Source of the DNA: Deroplatys truncata
Taxonomy: Eukaryota; Arthropoda; Insecta; Mantodea; Mantidae
Length of the DNA stretch: 64,000 nucleotides
Reading direction: 5' to 3'
Assembly: GCA_030765065.1 (NCBI GenBank)
Contig: CM060985.1
Location: 177,818,096 to 177,882,095 of the forward strand
In this document: positions 21,800-34,104 of the stretch, one piece after another
Layout: each line of letters begins with the position of its first letter
Numbering within the stretch: position 1 is the stretch's first letter
Notes under the pieces: model-generated
The model's database searches: none
What the model was told of the DNA's origin: nothing
Seen by the model: only the letters and a program-made list of their open reading frames with translations
Program-made: the position numbers and the translations under genes

Positions 21800-22315
21800 T
21801 TTACGGATGAGAAGCTAATTTTTTTAACCATTTTTGTACAGGTGTGACATTGTCAACAATAATTTTAAATGTAAAACAAAAATACTTTATCATTTTTCCC
21901 TGTAAGTTATCTTATTCAATTTGTTAGCCAGCAAATGTTTGGCAGTAATATGTAAATAATTTATATTGAGAACGTTCTACGATTCCTGCCCGAAGAACTG
22001 ATATATGTCGCACCCACAGATTGACACAGGCGTTCTCTTTTGTTGGAATTTCAATAAAGCGCGACAGAAAACAAGTGGACATCAAACGCAACTGTTAACA
22101 CTGTTTTGGTGCATTAACCCTTTGAATGATGGCCTTCCAAACTGGTGCCTTTCTAAAGGCAGCACATTCGCCGATTCTTTTGATTTGCTGAATTTAGCTC
22201 GGCGTTACTGAGGAATACAAGTTAACACAATCACATTGAAAGCAAAAATTTAAATTAAGACCGGATAACAATTTAGAAATATTGTTGAACATATCAGTAT
22301 ATAGATATTATAGAC
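21800..22315. other. No recognised feature
   Basis: Contains an AAGCTAATTTTTT junction and a possible frame at 22005-22211 with no motif. No element was identified. Confidence 0.3.
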
Positions 22316-22319
22316 ACAT

Positions 22320-22770
22320 ACAGAGCGAGGTAACGTGCGCGACTCGCATTCGGAAGGTCCCGGGATCGATTCCCGTCGATCGCTCACTGAGGGTTTTTAG
22401 GCGTTTTCTAGGATCGTCATGTGAATGCTCATGTGGTTTCTCTCAGCCCTCATATTTCCTTCTATTCATTCGATAGGTTTGCTTCACGTTTGGAAGTGTC
22501 AGCGACAGTGATTCAAAGCTGGGGAAAAGAATGTTCTCCGTGTGGAGCGGAGGGTTTCCTGTCTGCCTATCAGACTGTCGAGGAATCTCAATCTGGAAAC
22601 TGTGGGAACCCTGCCATTGCTATACCGTCATTCCTGGTTCCAAACCCTCGGCTGTCATCTCCTCTTCCCTTTCGAGGGCACACCCTAGTGGGGCATACGC
22701 ACAATGAATGTCCTCAATGGAGAAGTGCCGAATCCCCTCCTTATCAGATAAAAAAGGACACGTCATAGAG
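22320..22770 (+). mobile_element. tRNA-derived SINE (long-body family)
   Basis: The head has GAGGTAACGTGCGCGACTCG and box B GTCCCGGGATCGATTCCCG. The body has a TTTGGAAGTGTCAGCGACAG block and TCTCAATCTGGAAACTGTGG, both shared with the minus-strand copy at 26376-26772. The 3' limit is approximate. Confidence 0.7.
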
Positions 22771-22825
22771 AAACACAGAAGAGAATTGCAGTATAAACGA
22801 AATCGAATAAGATTTTATAATGTTA

Positions 22826-23461
22826 TATAGGGTTACTCCAAAAGTTTTGAGAATGGAGGCAATAAAATATTAAAAATTTAGAACAGATCATTGCATCTTT
22901 TCAAAATATTCTCCATTATTCTCTATACACCGTCTCATCCTTTCAAACAACTTTTCAAATGCTGAACGCCATTCTTCTTTGTAGAGAGTGCAAACACATT
23001 CTTCGCAAGCAGCTACTGTGACTTCAGGTGACTCAAATGGTTGACCTCAATTTTTTATTTCATTTTGGGGGAATAGAAAAAAGTCACATGTAACCACATC
23101 TGGACTGATGGGAGAATGGAACAAATAGCTGACTCCTGCAGAAATTGGGTTTCTTTTTTGCAATGTGGCCAGAGGCATTGTAATGGTGCAAAACAATTCC
23201 ACCTCAGGTCAATTTTAGCACGTTTTTTTCTCAGTTCATTGAACAATTGTGACAGAAATTCTGTGGTGAGAAGAAGGATCAGATCATCTTCTTGCCAATA
23301 CTTCTCGTTCGCTTCACTTCTGTTTGAAGATCCCCTCCTGGGAAGACCTGGACCGATGACTGTCGTTTAGTTTCTGGATCACACTGGTTAATCCAGCTTT
23401 CATCACCTGTTACAATGTTAAATATGTTTTTGGATCTTTCTCCATTGAATTTTTCAACCAT
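22826..23461 (-). pseudogene. Mariner transposase C-terminal half, truncated
   Basis: Minus-strand frames read EKFNGERSKNIFNIVTGDES (first catalytic Asp in TGDES) then CDPETKRQSS, VFPGGDLQTEVKRTRSIGKK, a degraded middle, and the C-terminal MRRCIENNGEYFEKMQ ending at a stop at about 22888. A TATAGGGTTACTCCAAAAG string at 22825 is the probable terminal repeat on that side. The other side is cut off by HINE sequence at 23462, removing the N-terminal HTH domain. Frame breaks are present. The plus-strand frame at 23116-23370 is a shadow. Confidence 0.82.
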
Positions 23462-24073
23462 CTTCCATAGATGCGACACGAAGGTTTTCAAGAAAATCCC
23501 CCCCGCCCCAGATTACCCTTTACATGGAACATTTTTCGAACATTTTAATTTTCTCAAAAATGGCTCTAACGATTTTGATTAAAATATCATATGTTTAAGA
23601 AATTTTAATGACAAATAACATGTATGTCTTGAATTTTCTGGGAATCTCTCTTAAAGTATTGTTCATTGTGAACGACGTTTGCATAACGGGTAAACCATAA
23701 GAGATAGACAAAACTTTACTACACAAGAAATGTATATCGCGTTAAAAAACAATTTCTTTCATATAATTTTTTTTGTTGAGTGAACCATTTTCGAGATATT
23801 GCTTGTTATTCCCTTAAATTTCCAATACTTATACTTTTTCACAAATTCGTTATTCATTTTTGTTTTTGTTTGTTCTGGTAATGCAAAGAGAATGGAATAC
23901 TCGACATAGCAACCAGCTCTTAAAACATTTGACTATCGCTTAAAAGCTACCATATTCCCCTTGCATCTACAAGACAATTAGCAATAAGATTAACATCACG
24001 ATTAACCTGAAGCATATGGAGAATAAGCGTTTGTACAAGAGTAGAGAAAGTACTGAGAGTGTAACACATCAGC
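23462..24073 (-). mobile_element. HINE-like element, lacking the 3' end
   Basis: Starts at CTTCCATAGATGCGACACGA and runs to ACACATCAGC at the 5' terminus. The 3' hairpin and microsatellite are absent. Confidence 0.82.
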
Positions 24074-24082
24074 TTTTTTTTA

Positions 24083-25218
24083 TTAATCTCATTCATTTGT
24101 TGTACATTTTTTGTTTTAAATCGTTGCCTAGCAACCTGGATTGTTATTGTGGGAGGCCATTTGGAACATTTCTTATGTATTAAATGCTTTTAAAATGGTG
24201 TATTTCATTCAAGAGAGAACAGAAACCATATTTATTTATGAAGCTGAAAACAGTTTGTGCCCGCAGAACTGCCACTGCTTTTAACGAGAGGCATCCTGAG
24301 AGGCATAGGTCTAGTACGTAAATTTGAAGAAACTAGTTGTGTGTGCAATAAAGTATACAAAAAAAACCTGGAAAACTCAGTAAAATTTTATTGAAATATT
24401 AGGTCATTTTAGTACTGAACAAACACATCGGTTGGTTCCATACGTCAAATGCTTAAAATGAACAAAGTTTATGCCTACAAGCTACAAATTCACCAACAGA
24501 TCAATGAAGACAATCTTGATAGAAGAGTAGTATTTTGTCAACATATGTCTCGGAGAATGGAAGATGATCCAAACTTGACACAGAAGATTTGTTTTAGTGA
24601 TGAAGCTACCTTTTTCTTAAATGGATTTGTCAACAAATATAAATGTAGATACTGGGACAATGAAAATCGTCGTGCGTGAGCTGAAATTACCGGGGATGAT
24701 ATTGTTGGTCCGGTTTCCAATGAAGAAAACCTGACTGGAGAATTGTATCTGAACAACTAGAAAATGTAATTCATCCACTTACCACACTGTCGCTAGAAAC
24801 CCAAGTCAGTGTCGGACGAACAAAATTTGCGTTTTCAACAGGGCGGAGCTCTTCACACTATGCAGCACCCGTGCGAAAATGGCTGGATGGAAGATTTCCA
24901 GGCAAATGGATTGGTAGGAGAGGTTCCGTAGAATGGCCGGCGCCATCTCCAGACCTGACGCTACTTAACTTTCTTTCTATGGGGTGATTTAAAATCAACT
25001 GTTTATACTCTGAGAATATTCAAGAACTGAGAAATAGAATAACACAGGAACGTAATCGGATTAGTAATGAAACACATCAGAAAGTTCACGAGGAGCTCCA
25101 AAATAGACTACATTACTGTTTAGCCAGCAATATGTGATTCAGTCCCAAAAATTTTTCTCTTGTCAGGTTGCTAGGTAAAACATGTAAAATAAATGAATTA
25201 GGTGAATGAACAATTGAA
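24083..25218 (+). mobile_element. Mariner-like element with about 58-bp terminal inverted repeats
   Basis: The left end (TA)TTAATCTCATTCATTTG... and the right end inverted (TA)TTCAATTGTTCATTCAC... align over about 58 bp, finishing in the shared ACCTAGCAACCTG / GCCTAGCAACCTG. TA flanks at 24081-24082 and 25219-25220 fit a mariner target duplication. It lies between two HINE copies whose 5' ends face each other. Confidence 0.75.
24195..25136 (+). pseudogene. Mariner-like transposase pseudogene
   Basis: ATG at 24195 opens MVYFIQERTETIFIYEAEN. After breaks, 24449-24679 reads NEDNLDRRVVFCQHMSRRM then IVCFSDEA-like CFSDEATFFLNGFVNKYKCR, with the first catalytic Asp. Further frames give FQQGG (the second Asp is changed to Gly in a normal FQQDG), WIGRRGSVEWPAPSPDLT, FFLWGDLKSTVYTLR and the C-terminal LHYCLASNM before a stop at about 25135. 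Length matches a complete mariner, but there are several stops and frameshifts and a damaged catalytic site. Confidence 0.85.
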
Positions 25219-25244
25219 TACCTTTTCATACTTAGCTATAAAAA

Positions 25245-25562
25245 TCTGTTGTGTTACACTCACATGACTTTCTCTACTCTTATACAAGCTATTTTTTACA
25301 AACACTTATGCTCCATCTACTTCATCTTAATCGAGAAAAACATTTGCAGAAACTATCTTCCTGCTAATTTTCTTGTAAGGGGAATATGGTAGGCTTTAAG
25401 CGATAGTCAAATGTTTTAAGAGCTGGTTGCTATGTGGAGCATTCCATTCTCTTTGTATATGTCGAGGACATAAAAAACGAATAACAAATTTCCATTTGAT
25501 ATAAGGTGCAAGATTTGGAAAATTAAAACAAATATCAAGGAATATGTCGAATGGTTCTCTCC

Positions 25563-25609
<47 letters not shown>

Positions 25610-26087
25610 TAAACTGTGTGTTTCAAAGCTATTTACATTTTTGTGTAGTAAAATTTTATCTATCTCTTACCAGTTATGCGAAAGTCATTCAGAATGAACA
25701 GGGACATTCCCAGAAAATTCAAGATCTAGGTTTCACTTGCCATTAAAGTGTCTTAAAACATATCATATTTTAATCAAAATCGTTGGTCATTTTTGAGAAA
25801 ATCAAAACTTCCAGAAAATGTTCCATATAGAGGGTAGTCTGGAATGGGGGATTTTCTTGAAAATCTTCGTGTCGCATCCTTGGTGGATACTAAACTTAAA
25901 TCCCAAGTTTGGCATTTATCCGAGTTTTCGTTTTTGAGTTACACTGTTCACACAGACGGACACCTATCCAAAAATGCTTTATTTGGATTCAGGGCACCTC
26001 AAAACATGTATTTCTGGTGAAACCTCGGTATAGAGTTATTGATGAGAATACAATACTTCCCCTACTTAATACACGTAGAAGAGAACG
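25245..26087 (+). mobile_element. HINE-like element, full length (type A), with a (TA)n expansion
   Basis: 5' TCTGTTGTGTTACACTCACA; 3' CTACTTAATACACGTAGAAG. The usual GT/AC tract is reduced to CACAGACGGACACC. Instead a (TA)n run of about 40 bp occupies 25566-25607. Confidence 0.85.
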
Positions 26088-26089
26088 CA

Positions 26090-26375
26090 AAAATATAGGG
26101 GTGGTCGGCGGTGAGGGTGTGAAACCTAAAATAAAATTAAGACCAGTTTTAAGATTCACCTCAATGTCTAAGTTGGCATGTTTTATAATGAAATTAAACT
26201 TAAATAATATGTTATTTAAGACTGGGTAGTTTTGGAATGAAAGCTTTGTGTAATTTGAATCTGTACATGAAATTACACATTAATCTTGAAAGTCCCATCT
26301 TAGAGTGGCATACCAATCGAATCTGCTAATCTTTAAAATGTCACAAAAGTATTAAAGTCTGATGTTAATTCGTTA
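26090..26375. other. No recognised feature
   Basis: AT-rich sequence between a HINE and a SINE. No motif recognised. Confidence 0.3.
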
Positions 26376-26772
26376 ATTGCTCAAGGGCGCCCCCGGTCGG
26401 TAGGAGGACGAGATAAGAGGAGACACCGGGTGGCGGAACAGCAATGACAGATTCCTAAAGATTCCAGATTGAGACGCCCCAAAACTCGAACAGGCAGTCC
26501 GGGGTTCCCAGCTTCGAGGAAAACGATCCGTTTACCCCTGGCAACCAGCCGAAAGCCGAGAGATGGGGAAACTTTCACAGAGATTATACTTTTCCCTGCC
26601 ACGCCGCACCGAAACACCATCGCCGACACTTTCAAACCTGAAAAAGACCTAACAGGGTGAAGGATGAATGAAGTGATTAATGGAACGAAAAACCCATGGG
26701 TCAGAGTTGACGGCTGCCTGGAATCGAACCCGGAACCTCCCGAGTGCGAGTCGGCGTCACTTCGCTTGATTC
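26376..26772 (-). mobile_element. tRNA-derived SINE (long-body family)
   Basis: Minus-strand head GACTCGCACTCGGGAGGTTC then box B CCGGGTTCGATTCCAGG. The body has CCCATGGGTTTTTCGTTCC, GGTTTGAAAGTGTCGGCGATG and GGTTGCCAGGGG, shared with the copies at 22320-22770 and 60551-61025. Noticeably G+C rich compared with its surroundings. Confidence 0.75.
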
Positions 26773-26774
26773 GT

Positions 26775-27535
26775 GTTTTACTACTTCTCCCTCGTTCTCA
26801 ACGATGCACTTAGTAAAGCAATATGCTATTGCATATTAATTTGCTTATACTTCTGTCTTTACGATCAAAAAGCAAATTTTTGAACAAGCGGGTGGTTTAC
26901 ACATTATACCATTTGCCTCCATTGATCTGGAGATACACAGCCACAGTTTAACCATGGAAACAGCATCAAGTTCGTTCATTTATTTCCCTAAAAGCTCCCT
27001 ATCGCTCTATGTATGGACAGGTAATGAGCACTTTGATGTCCTCTAAGGGGCATATGAACACTGCACTTATTGCCTTTAAGCCTACTCAGAAGGGCATTAC
27101 GTTCAAACTCTCTTTTGATTATCATCAAGCCTTAGCTCTACGTCATCTGTGTTGATGAAAGGGAACCAAAGTTCTCTCTCTCGTCATTTATTTATTGAAT
27201 ACACAGAGCTTTTTCGTGGAAATTATCGACAGATGTATACACGTACATTATAGAGGCTATGCAAGAGGCTGCTAACCTACAACTTTGATATTTTTTCACT
27301 ATTATGGCATATGCCACCTGGATCTAGTGATATTCGAGCTATCAGGTTCCATTCATAACAGGCAACCGCTTCCACAAATAAACACGTGTTGCAAGTATTA
27401 CGAAGATAAATTATATTGCATATGTTACATTGGCGCCTTGTTTTTTATATTCGCAGGTATACAAACTTTGCACGACAACCATATAGTCACCAACTGACGC
27501 ATTGATTATGATATCAGTTATTCTAGGAAGAAATC
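26775..27535. other. No recognised feature
   Basis: Possible single-copy spacer. The frame at 27285-27497 has hydrophobic stretches but no recognisable domain. Confidence 0.3.
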
Positions 27536-27539
27536 AGTG

Positions 27540-27785
27540 TAGAAAAAATCTGAAGTGTTACATTCACATGAATTACTCTCTATACCTTATTAGTGGCTAT
27601 ACAAATAATTCTTATTAAATTTCAATCAATATAAACTTTTGCAGACATACCTACATTACACATTTCGTTATAGATACAAAGGGAACAGCATTAGTCAAAT
27701 GTTTAACAACTGGACGCTATATACTGCCTTAAAATTCAATACTGTTTCCATGACATTGCGAGAAACAACTGAATGCTGACAGGAA
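27540..27785 (+). mobile_element. HINE-like type B, 5' part
   Basis: GAAGTGTTACATTCACATG at the 5' end and the B block (CATTTCGTTATAGATACAAA) are present. It ends at CTGAATGCTGACAGGA. Confidence 0.75.
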
Positions 27786-28450
27786 TTTAACGAACGAACA
27801 GGATAAACACCAAACTTGGTATTTAGGTTCAGTATCTTCCAGAGATGTGACACGAAGGTTTTCAAGAATATTCCTCTACCACAGATTACCCTTTATATGG
27901 AAGTTTTTCGAAAATTTTAATTTTCTCAAAAATGGCTCTAACGATTTTCATTAAAATATCATATGTTTAAGATATTTTCATGACAAAAAAAATGTATATG
28001 TTGAATTTTCTGGGAATGTCTCCAAAAGTATTCTTCATTGTGAACGACTTTTGCATAACTCGTAAACCATAAGAGATAGACAAAATTTTACTACACAAAA
28101 AATGTAGATCGCGTTAAAATACACAATTTATGTCATATACATTTTTTGTTGAGTGAACTATTTTCGAGATATTGCTTGTTATTACCTTAAATTTTCCAAT
28201 ACTATTTCTCAAATGGGAATTCGTTATTCATTTTTATGTACTGGACATGCAAAGAGAATGGAGTGCTCCACATAGCAACCAGCTCTTAAAACATTTGACT
28301 ATCGCTTAAAGCCTACGAATTCCACTTTCATCTACAAGAAAATTAGCAATAAGATTAGCATCTCGATTAACATGAAGCATATGGAGAATAAGCGTTTGTA
28401 AAAATAGTTTGTACAAGAGTAGAGAAAGTCATTTGAGTGTAACACATAAG
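27786..28450 (-). mobile_element. HINE-like type A, lacking the 3' end
   Basis: Begins at GAACGAACAGGATAAACACC and reaches the 5' end ACACATAAGA at about 28450. Confidence 0.8.
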
Positions 28451-28454
28451 ATTG

Positions 28455-29247
28455 TTTTTGTATCCAAATAAACCTTTGCCGAAATAGCTACATTACACAT
28501 TTCGTTATAGATACAAAGAGAACAGCGATAGTCAAATGTTTAACAACTGGACGCTATATGCTGGCCTTAAAATTCCATACTGTTTCCATGACATCGCGAG
28601 AAACAACTGAAAATAAACAGAACTTTAAAGAAAAACCAAGTATTGGAAATTTCGAAGCTTTAATAACGGACATCTCAGAAAGGGCTTATGCTACAAAAAA
28701 CACATTTGAAGTAAATTGTGTGTTTTAAAGAGATCTAAACTTCTGCATGCTACATTTTCGTCTATCGCTTAAAGTTAACAAGATTATACAAACCTTCTTC
28801 CGGAAGAAGAAGACTTCCTTGACTATTCCCAAAAAATTCAAGTTATATATTTTATTTTACATGTAAATATAATTCATATATGGCATTTTAACCAAAACCT
28901 TTAGAGCCCGTTTTTTTAAAATAAAAATTTTCGAAAAAGGTTCCATGAAAAGGGAAGTTGGGTTTGGGGGTATTTTCTTGAAAATCTTCGTGTCGCATGC
29001 TTGGAAAATACTAAACTCAAATACCAAATTTGGTATTTATCCGAATTTTCGTTATTGAGTTATACTGCTCATAGATACTTACACACACACACACACTGAC
29101 CGACACGGGACTTTTCTGAAACTGCTTTTTTTTATTCAGGGGGTCAAGTTTCAGGGAAACATATATTTCCGGCGAAACTTTGGTATTGAATTTTTGGGTG
29201 GAATGCATTACCTTTTTACCTACTATGTACGTAGTAGTGAAGGTAAA
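28455..29247 (+). mobile_element. HINE-like type B, near full length
   Basis: Starts within the 5' block (CCAAATAAACCTTTGCCG) and ends with CTACTATGTACGTAGTAGTG at the 3' hairpin. A second short copy of the 3' end follows at 29255-29335. Confidence 0.8.
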
Positions 29248-29339
29248 AGTTTTTTATTTCGATTCAGGGGGCATCAGAACATGCATTTCCGGTGAAATCT
29301 TGGTATGGAATTTTTGGGTGGTCGAGAAGGTAAAAATTC

Positions 29340-29634
29340 TAGCAGTTGCTGTAGCTTTAATTTTACTTATAGTGAATTTTCCAAAATAATTGAATGCTGA
29401 GAACTCAAATTAAATTGAAATTGAATACAAGGGAATTGTAAAAGGATTCCTGCTGGAGTACAGGCTGGGGGTTTGACCCAGGCTTTTGAGGCAAACAGTT
29501 GGTACTTGTGCTTCACGAATACGGCTTGTTAAAACATGACGTCAGCTGTGGCCTTTGTTTCACATTGTATGACCTTCTCGGAAACGCGAGTGTCTTGCCG
29601 TTTGGTGAATTCTACATTCGAAAATAGTGCTGAA
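29340..29634. other. Weak tRNA-like remnant
   Basis: On the minus strand, GCCTGGGTCAAACCCCCAG resembles a box B near 29470-29490. Nothing else recognised. Confidence 0.25.
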
Positions 29635-30443
29635 AAATCTAATCACTTTCTCTACTCTTGTACAAACTATTTTTTCAAACGCTTATTCCCCATGTTTCAT
29701 GTTAATCGAGATATCGAGATGTTAATCTTATTGCTAATTTTCTTGTAGCTGCAAGGGGAATATGGTAAACTTTAAGCGATAGTCAAATGTTTTAAGATCT
29801 GGTTGCTATGTAGAACATTCCATTCTCTTTGTATGTTTAGACATAAAAAAACGAATAACGAATTCCCATTTGAGAAAAAGTATAAGTATTGGAAAATTTA
29901 AGGGAATAACAAGCAATATCTCCAAAATGGTTCCTTCAACAAAAAAAAGTATATAACATAAAGGGTGTATTTTAACGTGGTCTACATATTTTGTGTACTA
30001 AAATTTTGTCTATCTCTTATGGTTTACCAGTTATGCAAAAGTCGTTCACAATGAAGAATACTTTTGGAGACATTCCCACAAAATATACATTACATTTGTC
30101 ATGAAAATATCTTAAACATATGATATTTTAATCAAAATCGTTAGCCATTTTTGGGAAAATTAAAATTTTCGAAAAAATGTTCCGTGTAAAGGGAAGTTTA
30201 CGTTGGCTGATTTTCTTCTTAAAACTCCTCATGTCGCATCTTTGAAAAATACCAAGTTTGTTGTTTACCCGAATTTTCATTTTAGAGTTATGAAGCTCAG
30301 ACACATATACGGACCTTTCTCTAAAAAATACTTTTTTGAATTTACGGGACCTTAAAACATTTATTTCTAATGAAGTTTCGATATCAAATTTTTGGGTGGA
30401 ATGCAGTGTTTCACCTACTTACTATACGTGGTAAAGAAAGTAA
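29635..30443 (+). mobile_element. HINE-like type A, near full length
   Basis: 5' ATCACTTTCTCTACTCTTG; 3' CTACTTACTATACGTGGTAA followed by AGAAAGT. Confidence 0.82.
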
Positions 30444-30474
30444 AAGGTTATTAGGAAAAACCGAAAATTTACCT

Positions 30475-30720
30475 AATGTATTACATTCATATCACTTTCT
30501 CTACGTATCTTGAACTGGATATTCTAACAATAGTTTATTTTTCTTTCTACGTTTTATCCATATTAATGGAGTTAAACGTTTGTAGAAGTTCTTTAATTAC
30601 TGTTTCCTTATAGGTGCAAAGTAGACTTAAAAACAATAGTCAAATCTTTTAAGAGCTACTCCCCTATAACTGCTTTGAAATTTCGTATTTATTGCATGAT
30701 CACAACGAAAAAATTTCTGA
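30475..30720 (+). mobile_element. HINE-like 5' fragment, diverged
   Basis: TTACATTCATATCACTTTCTCTAC, then a diverged 5' block. Ends near GCATGATCACAACG. Confidence 0.6.
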
Positions 30721-30724
30721 TGTG

Positions 30725-31060
30725 TTAGATTCACATGCTTTATCTACAGTATTTCTTATTAGTGGGTGCACATACTAATCTTATTAAAGATTATTTTTCT
30801 ATCTACTGCATGTTCATACAAATAAACCTTTGCAGAAATAGTACATTACATTTCGTTATAGATACAAAGAGAACACGATAGTCAAATGTTTAACAACTGG
30901 ACGCTATATGCTGGCCTTAAAATTCCATACTGTTTCCATAACAACGCGAGAAACAACTGAAAACCGATGGGACTTGAAAAGAATGACATAAGTGTTGAAT
31001 AATACTTATGCTACAAAAAGTTAATGAAATGAATCGTGTGTTTGAAAGGGTTCCACATTT
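30725..31060 (+). mobile_element. HINE-like type B, 5' part
   Basis: TCTGATGTGTTAGATTCACA at the 5' terminus and the B block. Cut by the next element in a T run. Confidence 0.78.
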
Positions 31061-31062
31061 TT

Positions 31063-32015
31063 ACTTTCTCTACTATGTATAGTAAGTAGCGGAAGTATTG
31101 TATTCCAACCTAAAATTCGATACCGAGATTTCACCAGAAATACATGTTTTGAGACCTACTGAATCCAAAAAAAGCATTTTTGGAAACATGTCCGTGTGTG
31201 TGTCTGTGTGTTTGTCTGTATGTGTGTCTGTGTGTGTGCCTGTCATTGTGTGTGTGTGTGTGCGTGTCTATCTGTCTGTGAACAGCATAACTCAGAAAAG
31301 AACAGTCGGATAAACACCAAACTTGGTATTTAGGTTCAGTATCTTCCAAGGATGCGACACGAAGGTTTTCAAGAAAATCCCCCCACCCGATATAACCCTT
31401 TACATGGAAGATTTTTCGAAAACTTTAATTTTCTCAAAAATGGCTCTATTTTGATTAAAATATCATATGTTTAAGATATTTTTATGACAAATAAAATGTG
31501 CATCTTGAATTTCCTGGGAATGTCTCCAAAAGTATTCTTTATTGTGAACGACTTTTGCATAACTCGTAAACCATAAGAGATAGACAAAATTTTACTGCAC
31601 AAAAAATGTAGATCGCGTTAAAATACACATTTTATGTCATATACATTTTTTTTGTTGAGTGAACTATTTTCGAGATATTACTTGTTATTCCCTTACATTT
31701 TTCAATACTTATTTTCTCAGATGGGAATTCGTTATTCATTTTTGTGTCTTAGATATGCAAAGAGTATTAATCTGTGGGAAAGGGAATGGTGCTGCACCTA
31801 GCAACCAGCTGTTAAGAGATATGTATGTGCTTAAAGCTACTGTATTTCCAAATTGCCCGTGTAAAATATACATTCCCCTTACATCTACAAGAAAATTAGC
31901 AATAAGATAGACTCTGCAAATGTTTATCTCGATTAACATGAAGTAGATGGAGAGTAAGCGTTTGTAAAAATAGTTCGTACAAGAGTAGAGAAAGTCATGT
32001 GAGTGTAACATCAGC
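31063..32015 (-). mobile_element. HINE-like type A, full length
   Basis: Both termini are present (ACTTTCTCTACTATGTATAG; GTGTAACATCAGC). It has a long GT microsatellite at 31195-31280 and the inverted-duplication 5' variant. Confidence 0.85.
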
Positions 32016-32301
32016 TTTTTTGTATAGTACGTTTTCGTTTATCGCTTAACGTTTAACAATTAAACAGAATTATACAAAATCCTTCCAAATTGCGGCGGTA
32101 TCGCCAATTTGGGTGGTATGTGTCGATTTGGCGGCACGGGATTTGCAGGAATGGTCCCGGGTTCGGTATTAGCTCAGGGATTTGCATAGATCTTGGATCT
32201 CGGATTAGTGGTGAATACGACTGTTTTGTTTTCCTGCTCGTTTATTTCCCGTCACCGTTTTAAAATCTGCTATAACTTCGACACACACACTCGCGCATTC
32301 T
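32016..32301. other. No recognised feature
   Basis: A short HINE scrap (ACGTTTTCGTTTATCGCTTA) and then unassigned, locally G-rich sequence. Confidence 0.3.
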
Positions 32302-33115
32302 GAGGCAGTATTTTTAACACTTAAATGATTTCAGTCCAATTATATAAGATATAAATTGAATAACAGCCCGCCTTAAAGCAATATGTGCATGTAACAATAT
32401 ATAAAAAGTGCATATTACAGTCATTGTATATGTTTATATTATTGTATACATGTTCATTAATGTTATGTGAATGTTTTACGTAATTTAATAATGTAGGAGC
32501 TGTGAGAATAATAGATTAAAAGTTGCTAACAATGAGGTAACCCTGAGGCAATAATAAATTTGAAAGTTTAAATGCTACTAGTCATTATTGTAGCAACAAT
32601 AATGTAAATTTTGAGACAGTTTAATAAATAGCCAATCAACAACCAGAAAAAGCTTAAGTTAAATAAACGTATTCTATTGGATTAGGAATATCCAATCAGA
32701 GACTTGAAATACAGAAGTTTACAAATTTAGGCGGTAGAAACAAGCTAGTTGCTTGTAGACAGTGATCATAACTGGACGCGTTGGTTGTAAACAGTGTTCC
32801 TAACCGGACGCGAGTTGTGTCCTCGAAGTATAATACGTATTAAGTGGGAGATAAAAATAGTTTACGTGTTAAAAATGCAAGTAATTAAAAAATATCTTAC
32901 AGCTCTCTCTCTATAATCAGTGAAGTGTTATTTAAATCGCATCAAGTATTAATAAAAGGAGTGAAGTAAAATTAGAATCTGTGTAAGCCTGCATTCGTGA
33001 GTCGCACCACAACCCTGCAAAGAGAAACGTCTTTCTAACAATAATACTGACGCAGTTGAGGCAAACATAAATATATAGTATTTAAAGAAACAGTCAAATT
33101 ACAAACAGTTGAACT
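32302..33115 (+). repeat. LTR-like dispersed repeat, copy 1
   Basis: Shared with 53129-54111 and, inverted, 62769-63739. Inside, TGTGAGAATAAT (32501) to TTTCTAACA (33040) has TG...CA limits, an AATAAAAGG poly(A)-type signal near 32950 and promoter-like AT-rich DNA, like a 540-bp LTR. The repeat continues outside those limits on both sides (GAGGCAGTATTTTTAACAC; ACTGACGCAG-x-GAGGCAAACATA). So either the LTR limits are wrong or flanking element sequence is retained. No gag or pol was found. Confidence 0.55.
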
Positions 33116-33600
33116 ATAATACACCAAAATGTCTTTCCATACGTAGGAGCCACAAACCATCCTCTTCAATTTCCTCATTGCTGCGCTTCATATCCCCGCA
33201 CCTATCCGCCGACACATTGTCTAAGAACCACCTCCAAAGAACTACCACGACGAAGTGTATCTTCTAACTGTCCTGTTGCTCTATTTCAAATTTCCTATCT
33301 TCCCATTTCACTATCACCTGATTTCTACCTTCTTTCATTGGATGCCTGCAGCTATGTGGGTTTTGAGAACATTGACCCTTTTTCTACACATCTGCTTTTA
33401 AGGCAACCTAACGGGAAAGTTAACAATAGAAGGAAAAACACCGGTTTCCGGACGCTGATGGCACTGTCTACTCAACCCTTAGTCACATTTACAGTATCAC
33501 TCGCTTCCCAGTCTTATCTAATACTACTCCTACTGTTACTAATGTTTATTTTCCCTATGGTTATAGCTTTGTTTAGCTACTCAGAACGTATGCTTCCGAA
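33116..33600. other. No recognised feature
   Basis: Contains a 107-codon frame (33338-33661) with a Leu-rich hydrophobic stretch but no recognisable domain; its 3' part runs into HINE sequence. Not treated as a gene. Confidence 0.3.
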
Positions 33601-33800
33601 TAAAGGGAACATCACAGGCAATTCCCAGAAAATACAAGATATACGTTTTATTTGTATGTAAACATTTTACTCAAACTTTCTAGCCATTTTTTAAAAATAA
33701 AAAATTTCGAAACATGAAATTTTCCATGTAAGCTTTAACCTGAGGTGGTTGATTTTCTTGAAAAATCGTGTAGCATCTTTAGAAGGTACATAGGCTAAAT
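33600..33800 (+). mobile_element. HINE-like internal fragment
   Basis: ATTCCCAGAAAATACAAGATATAC to ATCTTTAGAAGGTACATAGG; both termini are missing. Confidence 0.65.
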
Positions 33801-33834
33801 AACAAGTAAACCCCATGGTTAATTATACTTTCAG

Positions 33835-34104
33835 AAAATTTGTGTTTAAGTATTAATTTAGCATGACCTTGAAGAAGGAGAATTTTAGGAGGAGTTGTAT
33901 TGTAGTTCTTATGTTGGGGAGCCGAACACTTGAAGTAGTTGCAAACGCACGTATTATAAAAAGTTTCCGGTAGCCTTCGCCCCAAATGTACTTTCCGGTG
34001 GCCTTTGCCCCAAAAATGTTTAAAACTATTAACTTTGTAATTTTGACTGTTTCTTTAAATATTATATATTTACGTTTGCCTCTGCTGCGTCAGTATTTAT
34101 TGTT
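33835..34104 (-). repeat. LTR-like repeat, fragment of the downstream part
   Basis: On the minus strand: ATACTGACGCAGCAGAGGC, then AAAGAAACAGTCAAAATTAC, a duplicated GGGGC-AAGGC-ACCGGAAA motif, and CTACTTCAAGTGTTCGGCTC. It matches 53840-54060 and the inverse of 62820-63000. The LTR-like part is absent; a HINE 3' end lies at the point where it should begin. Confidence 0.65.

Noticed and set aside
33338-33661. A 107-codon ORF with a hydrophobic segment
   Set aside because: No recognisable domain. Its 3' end consists of HINE sequence, and no neighbouring exon or promoter supports it.
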